Origin: Bacillota bacterium
GTDB taxonomy: Bacteria; Bacillota; Clostridia; Clostridiales; Clostridiaceae
Reading direction: 5' to 3'
DNA: 38,539 nt
Assembly: GCA_030706015.1 (NCBI GenBank)
Contig: JAUZPI010000042.1
Span: 1 to 38,539, forward strand
Positions 1-7,540 of this stretch are shown in pieces. A program made the position numbers and the translations under genes. Each line of letters opens with the position of its first letter. The stretch's first letter is position 1. The notes under the pieces were generated by a model. That model was not told where the DNA came from. It made no database searches and saw only the letters and a list, made by a program, of their open reading frames with translations.

Positions 1-501
1 TCGGATAAGGCTACATTAGCTTTAGCGGACAAAGGAGTTCGTTACGCAGTCCATAGACTTGCAACCTCCGTCCATAGTGACGCAGATATCCATGCATTTA
101 TTCCACAACTTATCAATCATGAGCGCTAAAAAGCAGTAACTGCATATGTTGAAGAGGGAACTAATCGATGGCCGGCTATTCATAGGCTTGATGCTGCTAA
201 GCTTTTTCGTCTGGCAATTGAAAAAGCACCAGCCGGTTCGAGTTTTACCGGAAGAGGCGACGAAGGAATTCCTTTCCGTGAAATTGCCAGTACTATCGGA
301 AAACACTTAAACCTTCCAGTGGTAAGCATTTCCCGCGAAGAAGCAAATACTCATTTCGGATTTCTCGGTATGCTGGCTTCACTTGATATCCCAAGTGTAA
401 TGCCGGGAAACGTTGCACAAACAAAAGAGATTTTGGGGTGGAATCCGATACAACCAGGCTTGATTGCGGATTTGGAGCAAGGTCACTATTTCAATAAATA
501 A
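1..501 (+). pseudogene. NAD-dependent epimerase/dehydratase-like SDR, 3' part with internal stop codon
   Basis: Frame 1 reads as the C-terminal part of an extended SDR of the nucleoside-diphosphate-sugar epimerase type. It includes the segments RWPAIHRLDAAKLFRLAIEKA and GRGDEGIPFREIA, followed by a C-terminal tail ending at the TAA at 499-501. A TAA at 127-129 interrupts the frame where homologues continue without a break. The protein sense is intact on both sides, so a single substitution (for example GAA to TAA) is the simplest explanation. The 5' end lies outside the window. The GTG at 319 opens a 60-codon frame but has no Shine-Dalgarno sequence and starts mid-domain, so I do not treat it as a separate gene. 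Family assignment is from recognised motifs; the substrate is unknown. Confidence 0.7.
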
Positions 502-526
502 TCTACTTTTTATCCTAAAGGATAAG

Positions 527-556
527 GAGTTATAAGTGCTAAAGCATTTATAACTC
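527..556. terminator. Hairpin between convergent gene remnants
   Basis: A 13-bp stem (527-539 with 544-556, one G-U pair) closes a TAAA tetraloop. It lies between the SDR remnant on + and the TetR remnant on -. There is no good T-run on either side, so termination is plausible but not certain. Confidence 0.45.
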
Positions 557-569
557 ACTTAATGTTCTA

Positions 570-926
570 TCAGACCTTACTAGTGAGTCTTTTCTCTAAA
601 CTAGACAACAAAGTTTCAATGCCAAACTTAAAATGCTCATCCATGTTATCGAATGCTAAATACTCTGAAAGGCTGATAATTGTAGGATATTGATCAGGTG
701 ATAAGCTACTGAAAAAACTTTTTGAGTTATCCTTAGCTTCCTGTTCACTAATACCTTCAGATAATGCTGTGTTTGATATAATCATTTCATTTTTTACAAA
801 TGAGAGTATGTAATCATTTATAAGCATTGACGCCATTACCACATCTTTAGATGAAAATCCAGCATTAACGAAGATTTTAAACATTGATTCTATAAGATCA
901 AGTCTCTTAGGTGTTAATGGCGGGGC
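570..926 (-). pseudogene. TetR/AcrR-family regulator, C-terminal fragment lacking the DNA-binding domain
   Basis: The frame from about 917 down to 570 encodes an all-helical ligand-binding domain typical of TetR_C proteins. It begins LTPKRLDLIES, followed by a helix with NAGFSSKDVV, and ends SSLEKRLTSKV. The N-terminal helix-turn-helix (normally ~50-60 residues) and roughly the first half of the protein are absent. Upstream of codon LTP the homology stops, and the frame meets a stop at 927-929. The ATG at 882-884 is internal to the domain. The same junction also truncates the hydrolase on the other strand, so both genes look like products of one deletion. It cannot bind DNA as encoded and is very probably non-functional. 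Confidence 0.7.
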
Positions 927-1342
927 CTAAAGCAGTACTTCAGCTTGGACCACCAATATTCAATATAATGCCTCGATGGCTGCTGGAGTTTATGACAAGC
1001 AAGATGATGGATGCAGAAGACAAGAAAGCTAAAGCGGGAGATGTAACTATGAGGATGCTGGCACCAACCCTGCACTATGAGGGGAAACTTCTCATCGAAA
1101 TGACCGGAACACAGGAGCGTTTTAGAAATTTGAAAATCGATGTACTTTTACTTGGCGGCAGCAAGGGACTGCCTTTTTTAAAACCTGCACTGGATAGCTT
1201 GGAGAAAATATTGCCCAAGGTCAAGCGGGTTGAGTTTCCTGGACTTAACCACGGTGGATCAGGAAATGTAGATAATGCTCAAGGCAAGTCCAACCGTCCC
1301 GACTTAGTTGCAAAAGAGCTAAAACAGTTTTTTGCTCAATAA
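911..1342 (+). pseudogene. Alpha/beta hydrolase, C-terminal fragment
   Basis: This 143-codon frame matches the C-terminal half of small alpha/beta hydrolases that share the lid segment and the ...KIDVLLLGGSKG strand. The strand is followed by a turn with FPGLNHGGSGN, which supplies the catalytic His, and an end in LKQFFAQ. The oxyanion strand, the nucleophile elbow (G-x-S-x-G) and the lid start are missing. A stop codon directly precedes the GTG at 911, and no Shine-Dalgarno sequence is visible before GTG 911 or ATG 917. With the nucleophile gone the product could not be a hydrolase. The left end coincides with the truncation point of the opposing TetR fragment. Confidence 0.65.
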
Positions 1343-1545
1343 TGTCATATCCTGATTATGAAACTAAAAAATAAATTATTTCATGTATCTATATAAAGGC
1401 GAGAGATTAGCATAATTTCTTTAAAACAATATAAACAAACTAGCTGGTGTGATAAATGACTTAATTGAGAATAATAACATAAAAGGATGTTTAAAAGTTT
1501 ATTTGCTAATGCTTTGCAAAAACCATAATACAGGGGGTAAATATT

Positions 1546-2505
1546 ATGAATACAGAAATCAAGCATATACATCACGTGGGTCATGTTGTAACAGACATGA
1601 GGGCTGCTCTGGAGTTATATAAAAAATTAGGTTTTGATTGCCTTGCACCAGCTTATCCTATGATGACTGAAAAGGAAGGAGAAGCACCTAAACCGCTTGG
1701 GGTTGCAAATACACATATCACCTTCCTACAAAATTTTGTTGAAATTGCAACGGTGATTAAAGATGGGGTGAAAATACCAAGTGAAGCCAACCTTGTTCCA
1801 ATTCAGGTACCTGCAGCAGTACTTCCTCGAGTTCTTGAAAATGTAAAACGTACAGTGGATACTGTATCAAGATGCCTGGAACGTTACGAGGGAGTGCATA
1901 TTCTATGCTTTTATACACCTGATGTAGACGGTACTGCCGCAAGATTCAATACCTGTGGTGTTGGTCATAGTGGAGTTAATGCTGTCCAGCGCCCAGTTGA
2001 AACTAAATCTGGTATGAAGGTTTCACCACTTAAGGTTTTAGAAATTGATGGTGAGGATGTACCAGAAGGCAGACTTGCAGCTGCTGATATGCCACCGCTA
2101 GAGATCCTGCAGACGCAAACACATATGCTCCATCCCAATGGAGCCATTGAGCTTGTTGAAGCAATCCTTTGTGTGGCGGATTCTGAACTTGAGAGCTTTG
2201 CAGAACGATACCAGCGATATCTTGGCAGTGATATACAAGAAGGGGAATTGACAAGGAGTTTTGAGCTAAAAGGTGCGCGAATAACGATTATTGCTGAATC
2301 TAAGTTGGACAATTTATTGCCAGGTGAAAAGGTACCTGCTTTACCAGGATTTATAGGATATACAGTTGAAGTGAAGGACATCTCGCATACCTATAAATAC
2401 ATCAAAGAAAACGGCTTTCCAGTAAGAAATACAGCTAGAGGGGAAATTTTTGTTCCGGCCTCTGTTGCACTTGGCACTACGATAGTCTTTAGACAAGCAA
2501 AATAA
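1546..2505 (+). CDS. VOC superfamily (glyoxalase-like) two-domain protein
   Basis: The 319-residue protein begins with a classic VOC beta-alpha-beta unit (IKHIHHVGHVVTDM ... YKKLGFDC) with a metal-site-like His-His pair. FVEIATVI follows at about residues 65-72. A second copy of the fold appears later, with THMLHPNGAIELVEAIL near residues 200-215 and a last strand ending TTIVFRQAK. VOC proteins are metal-dependent lyases, isomerases, dioxygenases or binding proteins; nothing here fixes the reaction. The CAGGGGG at about 1531-1537 gives the ribosome site for ATG 1546. The gene stands alone: decayed genes lie upstream and a hairpin lies ~140 bp downstream. The product is soluble, with no signal peptide or membrane segment. 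Confidence 0.75.
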   Translation: MNTEIKHIHHVGHVVTDMRAALELYKKLGFDCLAPAYPMMTEKEGEAPKPLGVANTHITFLQNFVEIATVIKDGVKIPSEANLVPIQVPAAVLPRVLENVKRTVDTVSRCLERYEGVHILCFYTPDVDGTAARFNTCGVGHSGVNAVQRPVETKSGMKVSPLKVLEIDGEDVPEGRLAAADMPPLEILQTQTHMLHPNGAIELVEAILCVADSELESFAERYQRYLGSDIQEGELTRSFELKGARITIIAESKLDNLLPGEKVPALPGFIGYTVEVKDISHTYKYIKENGFPVRNTARGEIFVPASVALGTTIVFRQAK

Positions 2506-2787
2506 TAATTTATTTAGATTGATATGAAGGAAAATTTTCTTATATGATTTCAAAAATACGGATACTAAAATCATATATATATCAATAATGGCTGTAATTC
2601 TATTTATTGCAGTTTCAATATATTTCTTGACTGAAAGAAATAAACCTGTGGTATTGCCAAACCCACAGGTTTATTTGCAGTAGCCAGAACCAGCTACGAC
2701 GAGATTGACGCCTCCAGGAACGAGAGTTTTACTGACGCGCTGGCAATAAAAAAGCTGGCTGGATTCCTCTACATCCACTTACTGACT
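2506..2787. other. Intergenic stretch with a GC-rich patch
   Basis: Apart from the hairpin at 2641-2673, this stretch holds a locally GC-rich segment (about 2683-2746) in very AT-rich surroundings. On + a frame running from 2528 would encode a short hydrophobic peptide (ATG 2588, TAG 2681) and then more sense codons up to TAA 2747. No good ribosome binding site precedes it. I could not identify a gene; an eroded remnant or a dispersed intergenic repeat is possible. Confidence 0.3.
2641..2673. terminator. Hairpin terminator downstream of the VOC gene
   Basis: An 11-bp perfect stem (2641-2651 with 2663-2673) has an 11-nt loop and a T-rich right flank. It could serve the VOC gene on + or the hypothetical gene ending at 2788 on -. 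Confidence 0.6.
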
Positions 2788-3252
2788 TTAATATTCTCCC
2801 TTAATTATGAAGAACGAGCCCCGGATTATTCCAGCTAGTTTAGACTTCTGTCTAGCAAACTTGAACTTTCCTTCTAACTCCTTTGGTATCTCCATACCCT
2901 CAGAAAGCTTAAAACCAACGGCCCGCTTTTTAGGGTCATCAACTGTATACATGACGTTCACTGCAAGACCATCCTCATAAAAGACGTAGGTAAATTTGAT
3001 GTTTTCTACTTGAAAACGCGATGTTTCTAAAGGTTTAGTCGCAAACTCAATATCACGTTCTTCTTTCAAAATTCTTTTCACATAATCAAGTGTATCCTGG
3101 CTTTCGCTAGCTGGTACAACCGTAAATTCATGTTTGTATTTGTTCATAAAGTAACGGGCTTCATTGGCACGTAAACCAGCAAGCGCTTCAACTACAGGTG
3201 AAGACTCTAAACCAGATGTAGACACGTTTTTAAAATCAACGATGTAAGACAT
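2788..3252 (-). CDS. Conserved hypothetical protein, partner of the GyrI-like protein
   Basis: The 154-residue soluble protein begins MSYIVDFKNVSTSGLESSPV and shows mixed alpha/beta character, with no signal peptide or transmembrane segment. I do not recognise the family with confidence. The start is supported by an AGGAGGG-type ribosome site (about 3255-3261 on the minus strand). It begins 18 bp after the stop of the GyrI-like gene, so the two are co-transcribed. Both read away from the WYL-type regulator at 3857. Codon use is richer in G and C than that of most genes in the window and matches the other two genes of the cassette, suggesting they arrived together. Confidence 0.65.
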   Translation of the reverse strand: MSYIVDFKNVSTSGLESSPVVEALAGLRANEARYFMNKYKHEFTVVPASESQDTLDYVKRILKEERDIEFATKPLETSRFQVENIKFTYVFYEDGLAVNVMYTVDDPKKRAVGFKLSEGMEIPKELEGKFKFARQKSKLAGIIRGSFFIIKGEY

Positions 3253-3270
3253 CTATATCCCTCCTTCTCC

Positions 3271-3750
3271 TTATTTCTTTACAACAGGAATCCACATTTC
3301 ACCAAAAACTAAGTCATTTCGATGGCCCATCAGAGCCATTGCATTTGGCCCGCCAACATAGGCGAAATTTTTTGCCTCTGGCAGCACTTGACCAAAGGCA
3401 ATGCCAGTAAGCCTATTATTCAATTCCTCAGCCGTATTCCCTTCACCTTTAACCACTAGATATTCTCCCTTAGGAAATTGGATAGTTCTAGCTCCTTCTG
3501 GTGCTGATGCTTTTGCCATGATGCCGGCATAATACATCATCTTGTTATTCAATGCTTCGTTCACGGCAAAAACATAGCCGTTTGCGGCTATAGCTTTTAA
3601 AGTGCCAAGCCTTCCATCTTGACTGATGGCCTGCCAAAAGTCTAACTTTTCCTTGTTTAAACCAGCAAAGTCTGTATAACAGCTCTTAAGTTCAATTCCA
3701 AAACCTATAACGGTGAAGCTTTCTTTTTCTTCTAAAGTATAATCTGCCAT
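3271..3750 (-). CDS. GyrI-like / AraC effector-binding-domain protein
   Basis: The 159-residue protein shows features of the GyrI-like small-molecule-binding fold (AraC_E_bind/SOUL-like). These are an N-terminal strand ESFTVIGFGIELKS, a W/Q-rich helix (LDFWQAISQDGRL), a YAGIMAKA strand, and the FPKGEYLVVKGEG hairpin at about residues 90-105. A C-terminal EMWIPVVKK is typical of the last strand. Stand-alone members bind hydrophobic or cationic ligands, and some hydrolyse cyclopropanoid toxins; the ligand here is unknown. AAGGAAGG at about 3759-3766 precedes ATG 3750. It is the first gene of a two-gene minus-strand operon transcribed divergently from a WYL regulator, which suggests regulation by that protein. 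Confidence 0.75.
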   Translation of the reverse strand: MADYTLEEKESFTVIGFGIELKSCYTDFAGLNKEKLDFWQAISQDGRLGTLKAIAANGYVFAVNEALNNKMMYYAGIMAKASAPEGARTIQFPKGEYLVVKGEGNTAEELNNRLTGIAFGQVLPEAKNFAYVGGPNAMALMGHRNDLVFGEMWIPVVKK

Positions 3751-3803
3751 ATTGAAAACCTTCCTTTTTTATTATTCAAATGACTTGTATCCTTCACTTG
3801 ATG

Positions 3804-3831
3804 TGTATATAATAGCTTTAAATCATGTCAA
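3804..3831 (-). promoter_or_regulatory. Promoter for the GyrI-like operon
   Basis: On the minus strand, TTGACA at 3831-3826 and TATACA at 3809-3804 are separated by 16 bp. It sits in the 106-bp divergent region shared with the WYL regulator gene, so a regulator bound here could act on both directions. Confidence 0.6.
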
Positions 3832-3856
3832 AAAATGATACTGTTTAGGAGGCCCT

Positions 3857-4819
3857 ATGAAAAAAGTTGAACGGATTAATACAATGATGAGGTATATCAA
3901 CAACCGTGCCCACTTCACAATTTCTGAACTCATGCGAGAATTTAATATCTCTCGTTCTACAGCAATTAGAGATATCAGAGAAATTGAGGCCATGGGGGTG
4001 CCGCTTGTGGCTGAAGTTGGAAGGGATGGGGGGTATTTTGTCATGCACAACTCTCTCCTTCCCGTTGTTCGCTTTACCGATAATGAGGTGAAAGCTCTTT
4101 TTATTGCCTTTATGGCCACAAGAAATCAACAACTCCCCTATCTAAAGAGTCGTCAGTCTTTAGCTGAAAAATTACTAGGTCTCATCTCAGAAAACCAGCA
4201 AGATGATCTTGTTCTTTTAAATCAAATCTTGCTTTTTGAAGGGACCAATCCCAATAACCCAGATCTGCTTGATCTTTCAGACCTCCCCCATCCCATGCTA
4301 GAAAAGGTGATTCAAATCCTTCTTTTGGATAGGTACTTATTGATTACCATCAAAGAAGAGGAGGTAGCAAAGTCCTACCCAATTTACCTTTTGCACCTTT
4401 ATCATGAAAAAGGACTTTGGCTAATTGAAGGCTTTGACTTAAAGGAAGAAAAAAAGTATATCTTTCCTGTGGACCATATCAGTGACGTCAGACCCTACGA
4501 GGCGAGAAAAAGATTAAGTAAGAAAAAAATTTTAGAAAAACTAAGTAAACAGGAAGAAGTAATAAATCTTATACTTGAACTTGGTCCAAATTCCATTGCC
4601 CAGTTTAAAAAATATCATCCTTTAAAAGTTTCAATTTCCTACACGAATCCGTACCAAACCACAGCCATTCTAAAAACTTTTATCGATGTTAATAAGCCTG
4701 AAGAATTGACTGAAATGACAAATTGGCTCCTTTTCCTAGGTGAAGATATTAAATTCAGGGAAGTGCCTAAAGAAGTCTTAGAAGGTTTACAAGAGAGAAT
4801 ATACTTATACTGCCCATAA
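3857..4819 (+). CDS. WYL-domain HTH transcriptional regulator (DeoR/YafY type)
   Basis: The 320-residue protein has an N-terminal winged helix (residues 1-60: KVERINTMMRYINN ... ISELMREFNISRSTAIRDIREIE). It then has a glycine-rich wing (VGRDGGYFV) and a central linker. A WYL-type ligand-binding domain follows at about residues 150-235, containing YPIYLLHLYHEKGLWLIEGFD and IFPVDHISDVRPYE, and then a C-terminal WCX-like segment. The WYL triplet itself reads LWLIEGF. TTAGGAGG at 3846-3853 is very close to ATG 3857. It is divergent from the GyrI-like operon, which it probably controls together with itself. Its codon choice (CTC, CTT, CCC, TTT-rich) resembles Lactobacillales genes more than the neighbouring clostridial genes, so horizontal acquisition is likely. 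A terminator overlaps its stop codon. Confidence 0.8.
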   Translation: MKKVERINTMMRYINNRAHFTISELMREFNISRSTAIRDIREIEAMGVPLVAEVGRDGGYFVMHNSLLPVVRFTDNEVKALFIAFMATRNQQLPYLKSRQSLAEKLLGLISENQQDDLVLLNQILLFEGTNPNNPDLLDLSDLPHPMLEKVIQILLLDRYLLITIKEEEVAKSYPIYLLHLYHEKGLWLIEGFDLKEEKKYIFPVDHISDVRPYEARKRLSKKKILEKLSKQEEVINLILELGPNSIAQFKKYHPLKVSISYTNPYQTTAILKTFIDVNKPEELTEMTNWLLFLGEDIKFREVPKEVLEGLQERIYLYCP

Positions 4820-4831
4820 GCAGTATTTTTT
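4807..4831 (+). terminator. Rho-independent terminator of the WYL regulator gene
   Basis: A 7-bp stem (4807-4813 with 4820-4826) with a 6-nt loop is followed directly by a T-run. The TAA stop lies inside the loop. Confidence 0.75.
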
Positions 4832-4916
4832 CTGTTGAAATTTAATATTCCTTGAACTTAAAAAACGGGATTTTATTAAAGGATTGAGATCCAAGTTTTA
4901 AGCGAACAATAGTGAT

Positions 4917-6353
4917 TTACTTCTCAGCAGGTGATTTTTGGGGCAGCAAACCTACAAGCCCAAAACAAAGTACAATAATGCCGGCAACCACCAAGATGCA
5001 CGTTGTCATTGCACTTACCCCTCCAGCTTTTTCAAGAACATTAAAAAATATGGTTGTTATTACTGCTGACCCTATGGCAGCTGCAAGCTGCTGTATTGCG
5101 CTTAGCGAACCACTTGCACTTCCTGTTTCTTCCTGTGCAACATCACCAATAGCAATATCATAAATACTACTAATGCATGCTCCCATACCTAAACCGAGAA
5201 TAAAAATAGCAGGGGCACTCATCAAGGCACTTACTGCTGCACCTTTAATTGAAATTATAGCAAATAGTCCAAGAGTACCAACTAAAGTGGTTAGTAGTCC
5301 TAGGGCTACCAGTTTACGTCCAAGAGTACTAAGCAGTGGTTTGCAAATTAAAGAAGAAATAATAATTCCAATTGCCGTTGGTGCCATTCCAAGTGATGCT
5401 TTAGATGGAGTGAAGTGAAGCATCAGTTGAAAAAATAGAGAGATAACATATACAAATCCATTCAAAGCAGCAAAAAATCCAAGTTCCATCAATAGTCCAG
5501 AGGTAAATCCCTTATTAGATAAAAGTGTCAGTTTTATTAGAGGATTGGCAGCATATTTTTGACGAAAACCGAAAGCAATAAACATTATAGCCCCACCAAT
5601 AATACTTATAATCGGTAAAGTCGTCCACCCATTAGTGGATCCTTGGATTAATCCCAAAATAAGTCCAAACATCATCAAGCCTAACAGTATGGAGCCTGTA
5701 ACGTCAAGTTTCTCATTAGAGTTAGCTTTGTCATGGGGCAGTACCTTGAAAGCGGCAATAAAGCCAACTATGCCAAAGGAGATATTAATAAGGAACATAG
5801 GTCTCCAGTGAAGGCCTCCAATATTAGCATCGATAATTAATCCAGCTGCAATAGGCCCACTAATCGATGCCAGTCCCATAATGGGACCGAAAGAACTAAA
5901 GGCTTTTGGTAATTGTTCACGGGAAAATGTAGCCATCAAAATACTTACACCTTGAGGAATAAGCAATGCTCCAAAGCTGCCTTGAATGAGTCTTCCAGCT
6001 ATAATCATTGTGGGATTAACTGATAGGCCGCATATGGCAGAAGCAATTGTAAAACCTGCTATGCCAGTTAAGTACATCCTCCTCTTACCATATTTGTCCC
6101 CTAATCGTCCACCAATAACAAGCAATACACCAATAGCCAATGCGTAACTAGCACCGAGCCACTTTATCAGCCACTGGCCGCCACCGATATCATTAACAAT
6201 TGAGGGAGCTGCAATATTGGTTATTGTTGAATCCATTAAATCGAGAGTATTTGCAATAAGAACAATTGCCAGAATAATTCTAAGCCGTAATGTTAATCGT
6301 GATGAATCCTTTGCTTTGTTATCTATACTTATATTCTTTTTAGTGTTAATCAA
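4917..6353 (-). CDS. MFS drug exporter, DHA2 (EmrB/QacA) family
   Basis: The 478-residue integral membrane protein has about 14 hydrophobic helices, the hallmark of the DHA2 family of proton-driven drug antiporters. In helix 1 it carries the D1-type motif DLMDSTITNIAAPSI, followed in the loop after helix 2 by motif A, GRLGDKYGKRRMY. In helix 5 it has a motif-C-like SISGPIAAGLI. These families export cationic dyes, biocides and antibiotics; the substrate here cannot be read from sequence. GGAGGT at 6366-6361 lies 7 nt before ATG 6353. It is downstream of a MarR gene on the same strand, and a palindromic operator at 6437-6463 stands in the gap. Exporter expression is therefore probably relieved when the MarR binds a ligand. 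Confidence 0.88.
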   Translation of the reverse strand: MINTKKNISIDNKAKDSSRLTLRLRIILAIVLIANTLDLMDSTITNIAAPSIVNDIGGGQWLIKWLGASYALAIGVLLVIGGRLGDKYGKRRMYLTGIAGFTIASAICGLSVNPTMIIAGRLIQGSFGALLIPQGVSILMATFSREQLPKAFSSFGPIMGLASISGPIAAGLIIDANIGGLHWRPMFLINISFGIVGFIAAFKVLPHDKANSNEKLDVTGSILLGLMMFGLILGLIQGSTNGWTTLPIISIIGGAIMFIAFGFRQKYAANPLIKLTLLSNKGFTSGLLMELGFFAALNGFVYVISLFFQLMLHFTPSKASLGMAPTAIGIIISSLICKPLLSTLGRKLVALGLLTTLVGTLGLFAIISIKGAAVSALMSAPAIFILGLGMGACISSIYDIAIGDVAQEETGSASGSLSAIQQLAAAIGSAVITTIFFNVLEKAGGVSAMTTCILVVAGIIVLCFGLVGLLPQKSPAEK

Positions 6354-6382
6354 AATTACTACCTCCAGCGCTATCGAAATTT

Positions 6383-6410
6383 ATTATAGTTTTTTAGAGT
6401 AAAACTTAAA
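6383..6410 (-). promoter_or_regulatory. Candidate promoter for the DHA2 exporter
   Basis: On the minus strand a TATAAT (6388-6383) is preceded by a weak TTTAAG (6410-6405) with 16-bp spacing. The MarR operator lies ~27 bp upstream of it. Confidence 0.4.
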
Positions 6411-6436
6411 TTTATTGTTTGGGTAATACTAATCTT

Positions 6437-6463
6437 CATAGTGTATAGCACCTATACACTATG
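6437..6463. promoter_or_regulatory. MarR operator in front of the DHA2 exporter
   Basis: Perfect 12-bp arms CATAGTGTATAG and CTATACACTATG flank a 3-nt centre. The core matches the operator in front of the MarR gene (6956-6980) in all 22 arm positions, so one repressor is expected to bind both. Confidence 0.8.
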
Positions 6464-6474
6464 GGTAAAAAAAA

Positions 6475-6951
6475 TTATTTCTCCGTCTTGTCTTCAAAAA
6501 TATCTAATTTATGCTCTAACGTTATTAAAAAGTCTTTTAAAAAATTAATTTTTTCCTCAGATTCATCACTTAATATATCAGCTAGCATTTGATCAATATC
6601 TTGATGAAACTTTAGATGGTTATTATATGCTACTTCACCCATAGGAGTTAATTTTAATAAAAACTTAGAGTAATTATTTATATCTCTTTCTTTTATTATT
6701 AAGCCTTTTTTTTGAAGCTTAATTGTAACCTGTGACACCGCTCCTTTCGTAACTCCCAATTTCTCAGCCAATCCCGTTATATGAATACCTTCATTTTCTT
6801 TTATTGCCTTAATCATATGAATTTCAGAATGAAATAATGGTGTATCAGTTCCATAATAACGGGTTTTCTTATCAATTTCTAAAACTTTCTCAATTAACTC
6901 CAAAAGATGATAACTGATTTTGGCTTTTTTTATATTATCTATATTCATCAT
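6475..6951 (-). CDS. MarR-family repressor of the adjacent DHA2 exporter
   Basis: The 158-residue protein has the MarR architecture: an N-terminal dimerisation helix, then a winged helix at about residues 45-110. The recognition region is ITGLAEKLGVTKGAVSQVTIKLQKKGLI and the wing is ERDINNYSKFLLKLTPMGE. A C-terminal helix closes the fold. It is co-directional with the exporter at 4917 and almost certainly represses it and itself through two identical-core palindromes. No Shine-Dalgarno sequence precedes the ATG pair at 6951 and 6948. The -35 TTGACA at 6986-6981 places the transcription start at or within a few bases of the ATG. The mRNA may therefore be leaderless. No later in-frame start would keep the dimerisation helix. 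Confidence 0.85.
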   Translation of the reverse strand: MMNIDNIKKAKISYHLLELIEKVLEIDKKTRYYGTDTPLFHSEIHMIKAIKENEGIHITGLAEKLGVTKGAVSQVTIKLQKKGLIIKERDINNYSKFLLKLTPMGEVAYNNHLKFHQDIDQMLADILSDESEEKINFLKDFLITLEHKLDIFEDKTEK

Positions 6952-6955
6952 ATTT

Positions 6956-6986
6956 ATAGTGTATAGTACCTATACACTATTGTCAA
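6956..6986 (-). promoter_or_regulatory. marR promoter overlapped by its operator
   Basis: On the minus strand TTGACA (6986-6981) is followed by a -10 candidate TACACT (6963-6958, 17-bp spacing) or TATACA (15 bp). A palindrome with 11-bp arms (6956-6966 and 6970-6980, 3-nt centre) fills the whole spacer and -10. This is the expected geometry for autorepression. Confidence 0.75.
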
Positions 6987-7138
6987 CATAAATTTTCAAA
7001 GATGGAAATCTCATATTTTATTGAATAATTAGAACTTAGACATTGATAGTGGAGAAATTAGATAGTGAAGATATAAAACTTCTACTATCCCACCAGAGTT
7101 TTAGTTGTATACTATAATCAGAAATGCAATTTGACTAA

Positions 7139-7420
7139 CCAAAGAAGGAGGCATTAGAAATCGCAAAACAGACTGGTGGCACTATAAGAGAAATAATTTC
7201 TGATAAGAAGTATTCCTTTAATTATAATACTGCCGCTAAGGAAGTAAGGAATCAAATTGCTCGAGGATTTTGCCGAATTGAAGATGATATAGCTAGAGAG
7301 TGCTCAAAATCCATCATTCTACCTGGTATTGCTGTAAATGGTACTGTTTCATCTGAAGAGATCAGAAAATGGCTTGAGACAATTGGGTTCAAAAATATCA
7401 TTTACAAGTATTTGGATTAA
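7139..7420 (+). pseudogene. Small unrecognised gene with no usable start codon
   Basis: An open frame of 93 sense codons runs from just after the TAA at 7136-7138 to the TAA at 7418-7420. It encodes ALEIAKQTGGTIREIISDKK and later SIILPGIAVNGTVSSEEIRK, ending FKNIIYKYLD, with natural-looking composition. No ATG, GTG or early TTG exists in frame. A strong AAGGAGG (7145-7151) is followed 8 nt later by ATC (7160-7162) in frame, exactly where a start codon should be. The simplest reading is an ATG-to-ATC loss of start in an ~86-residue protein. Translation from ATC, or a truncated longer gene, are alternatives. The family is not recognised. Confidence 0.45.
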
Positions 7421-7540
7421 GTGTATAATTTCTTATGTAACAGTATAATTTTGAAAGGTGGAGTGCCATTCGATCAAATTAGTGCTATGTAATCAAAAAG
7501 CATGATTTGATACGGAGAAGTAAGATAGAATCATTTATTG

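Noticed and set aside
319..501. 60-codon frame opening with GTG inside the SDR remnant
   Set aside because: No ribosome binding site, starts mid-domain; it is the tail of the interrupted SDR gene.
1381..1584. 67-codon minus-strand frame upstream of the VOC gene
   Set aside because: Overlaps the VOC start and its ribosome site, has Tyr/Cys/Leu-rich noise composition and no ribosome site of its own.
1965..2381. 138-codon minus-strand frame inside the VOC gene
   Set aside because: Antisense shadow; the + frame has clear VOC motifs and a ribosome site.
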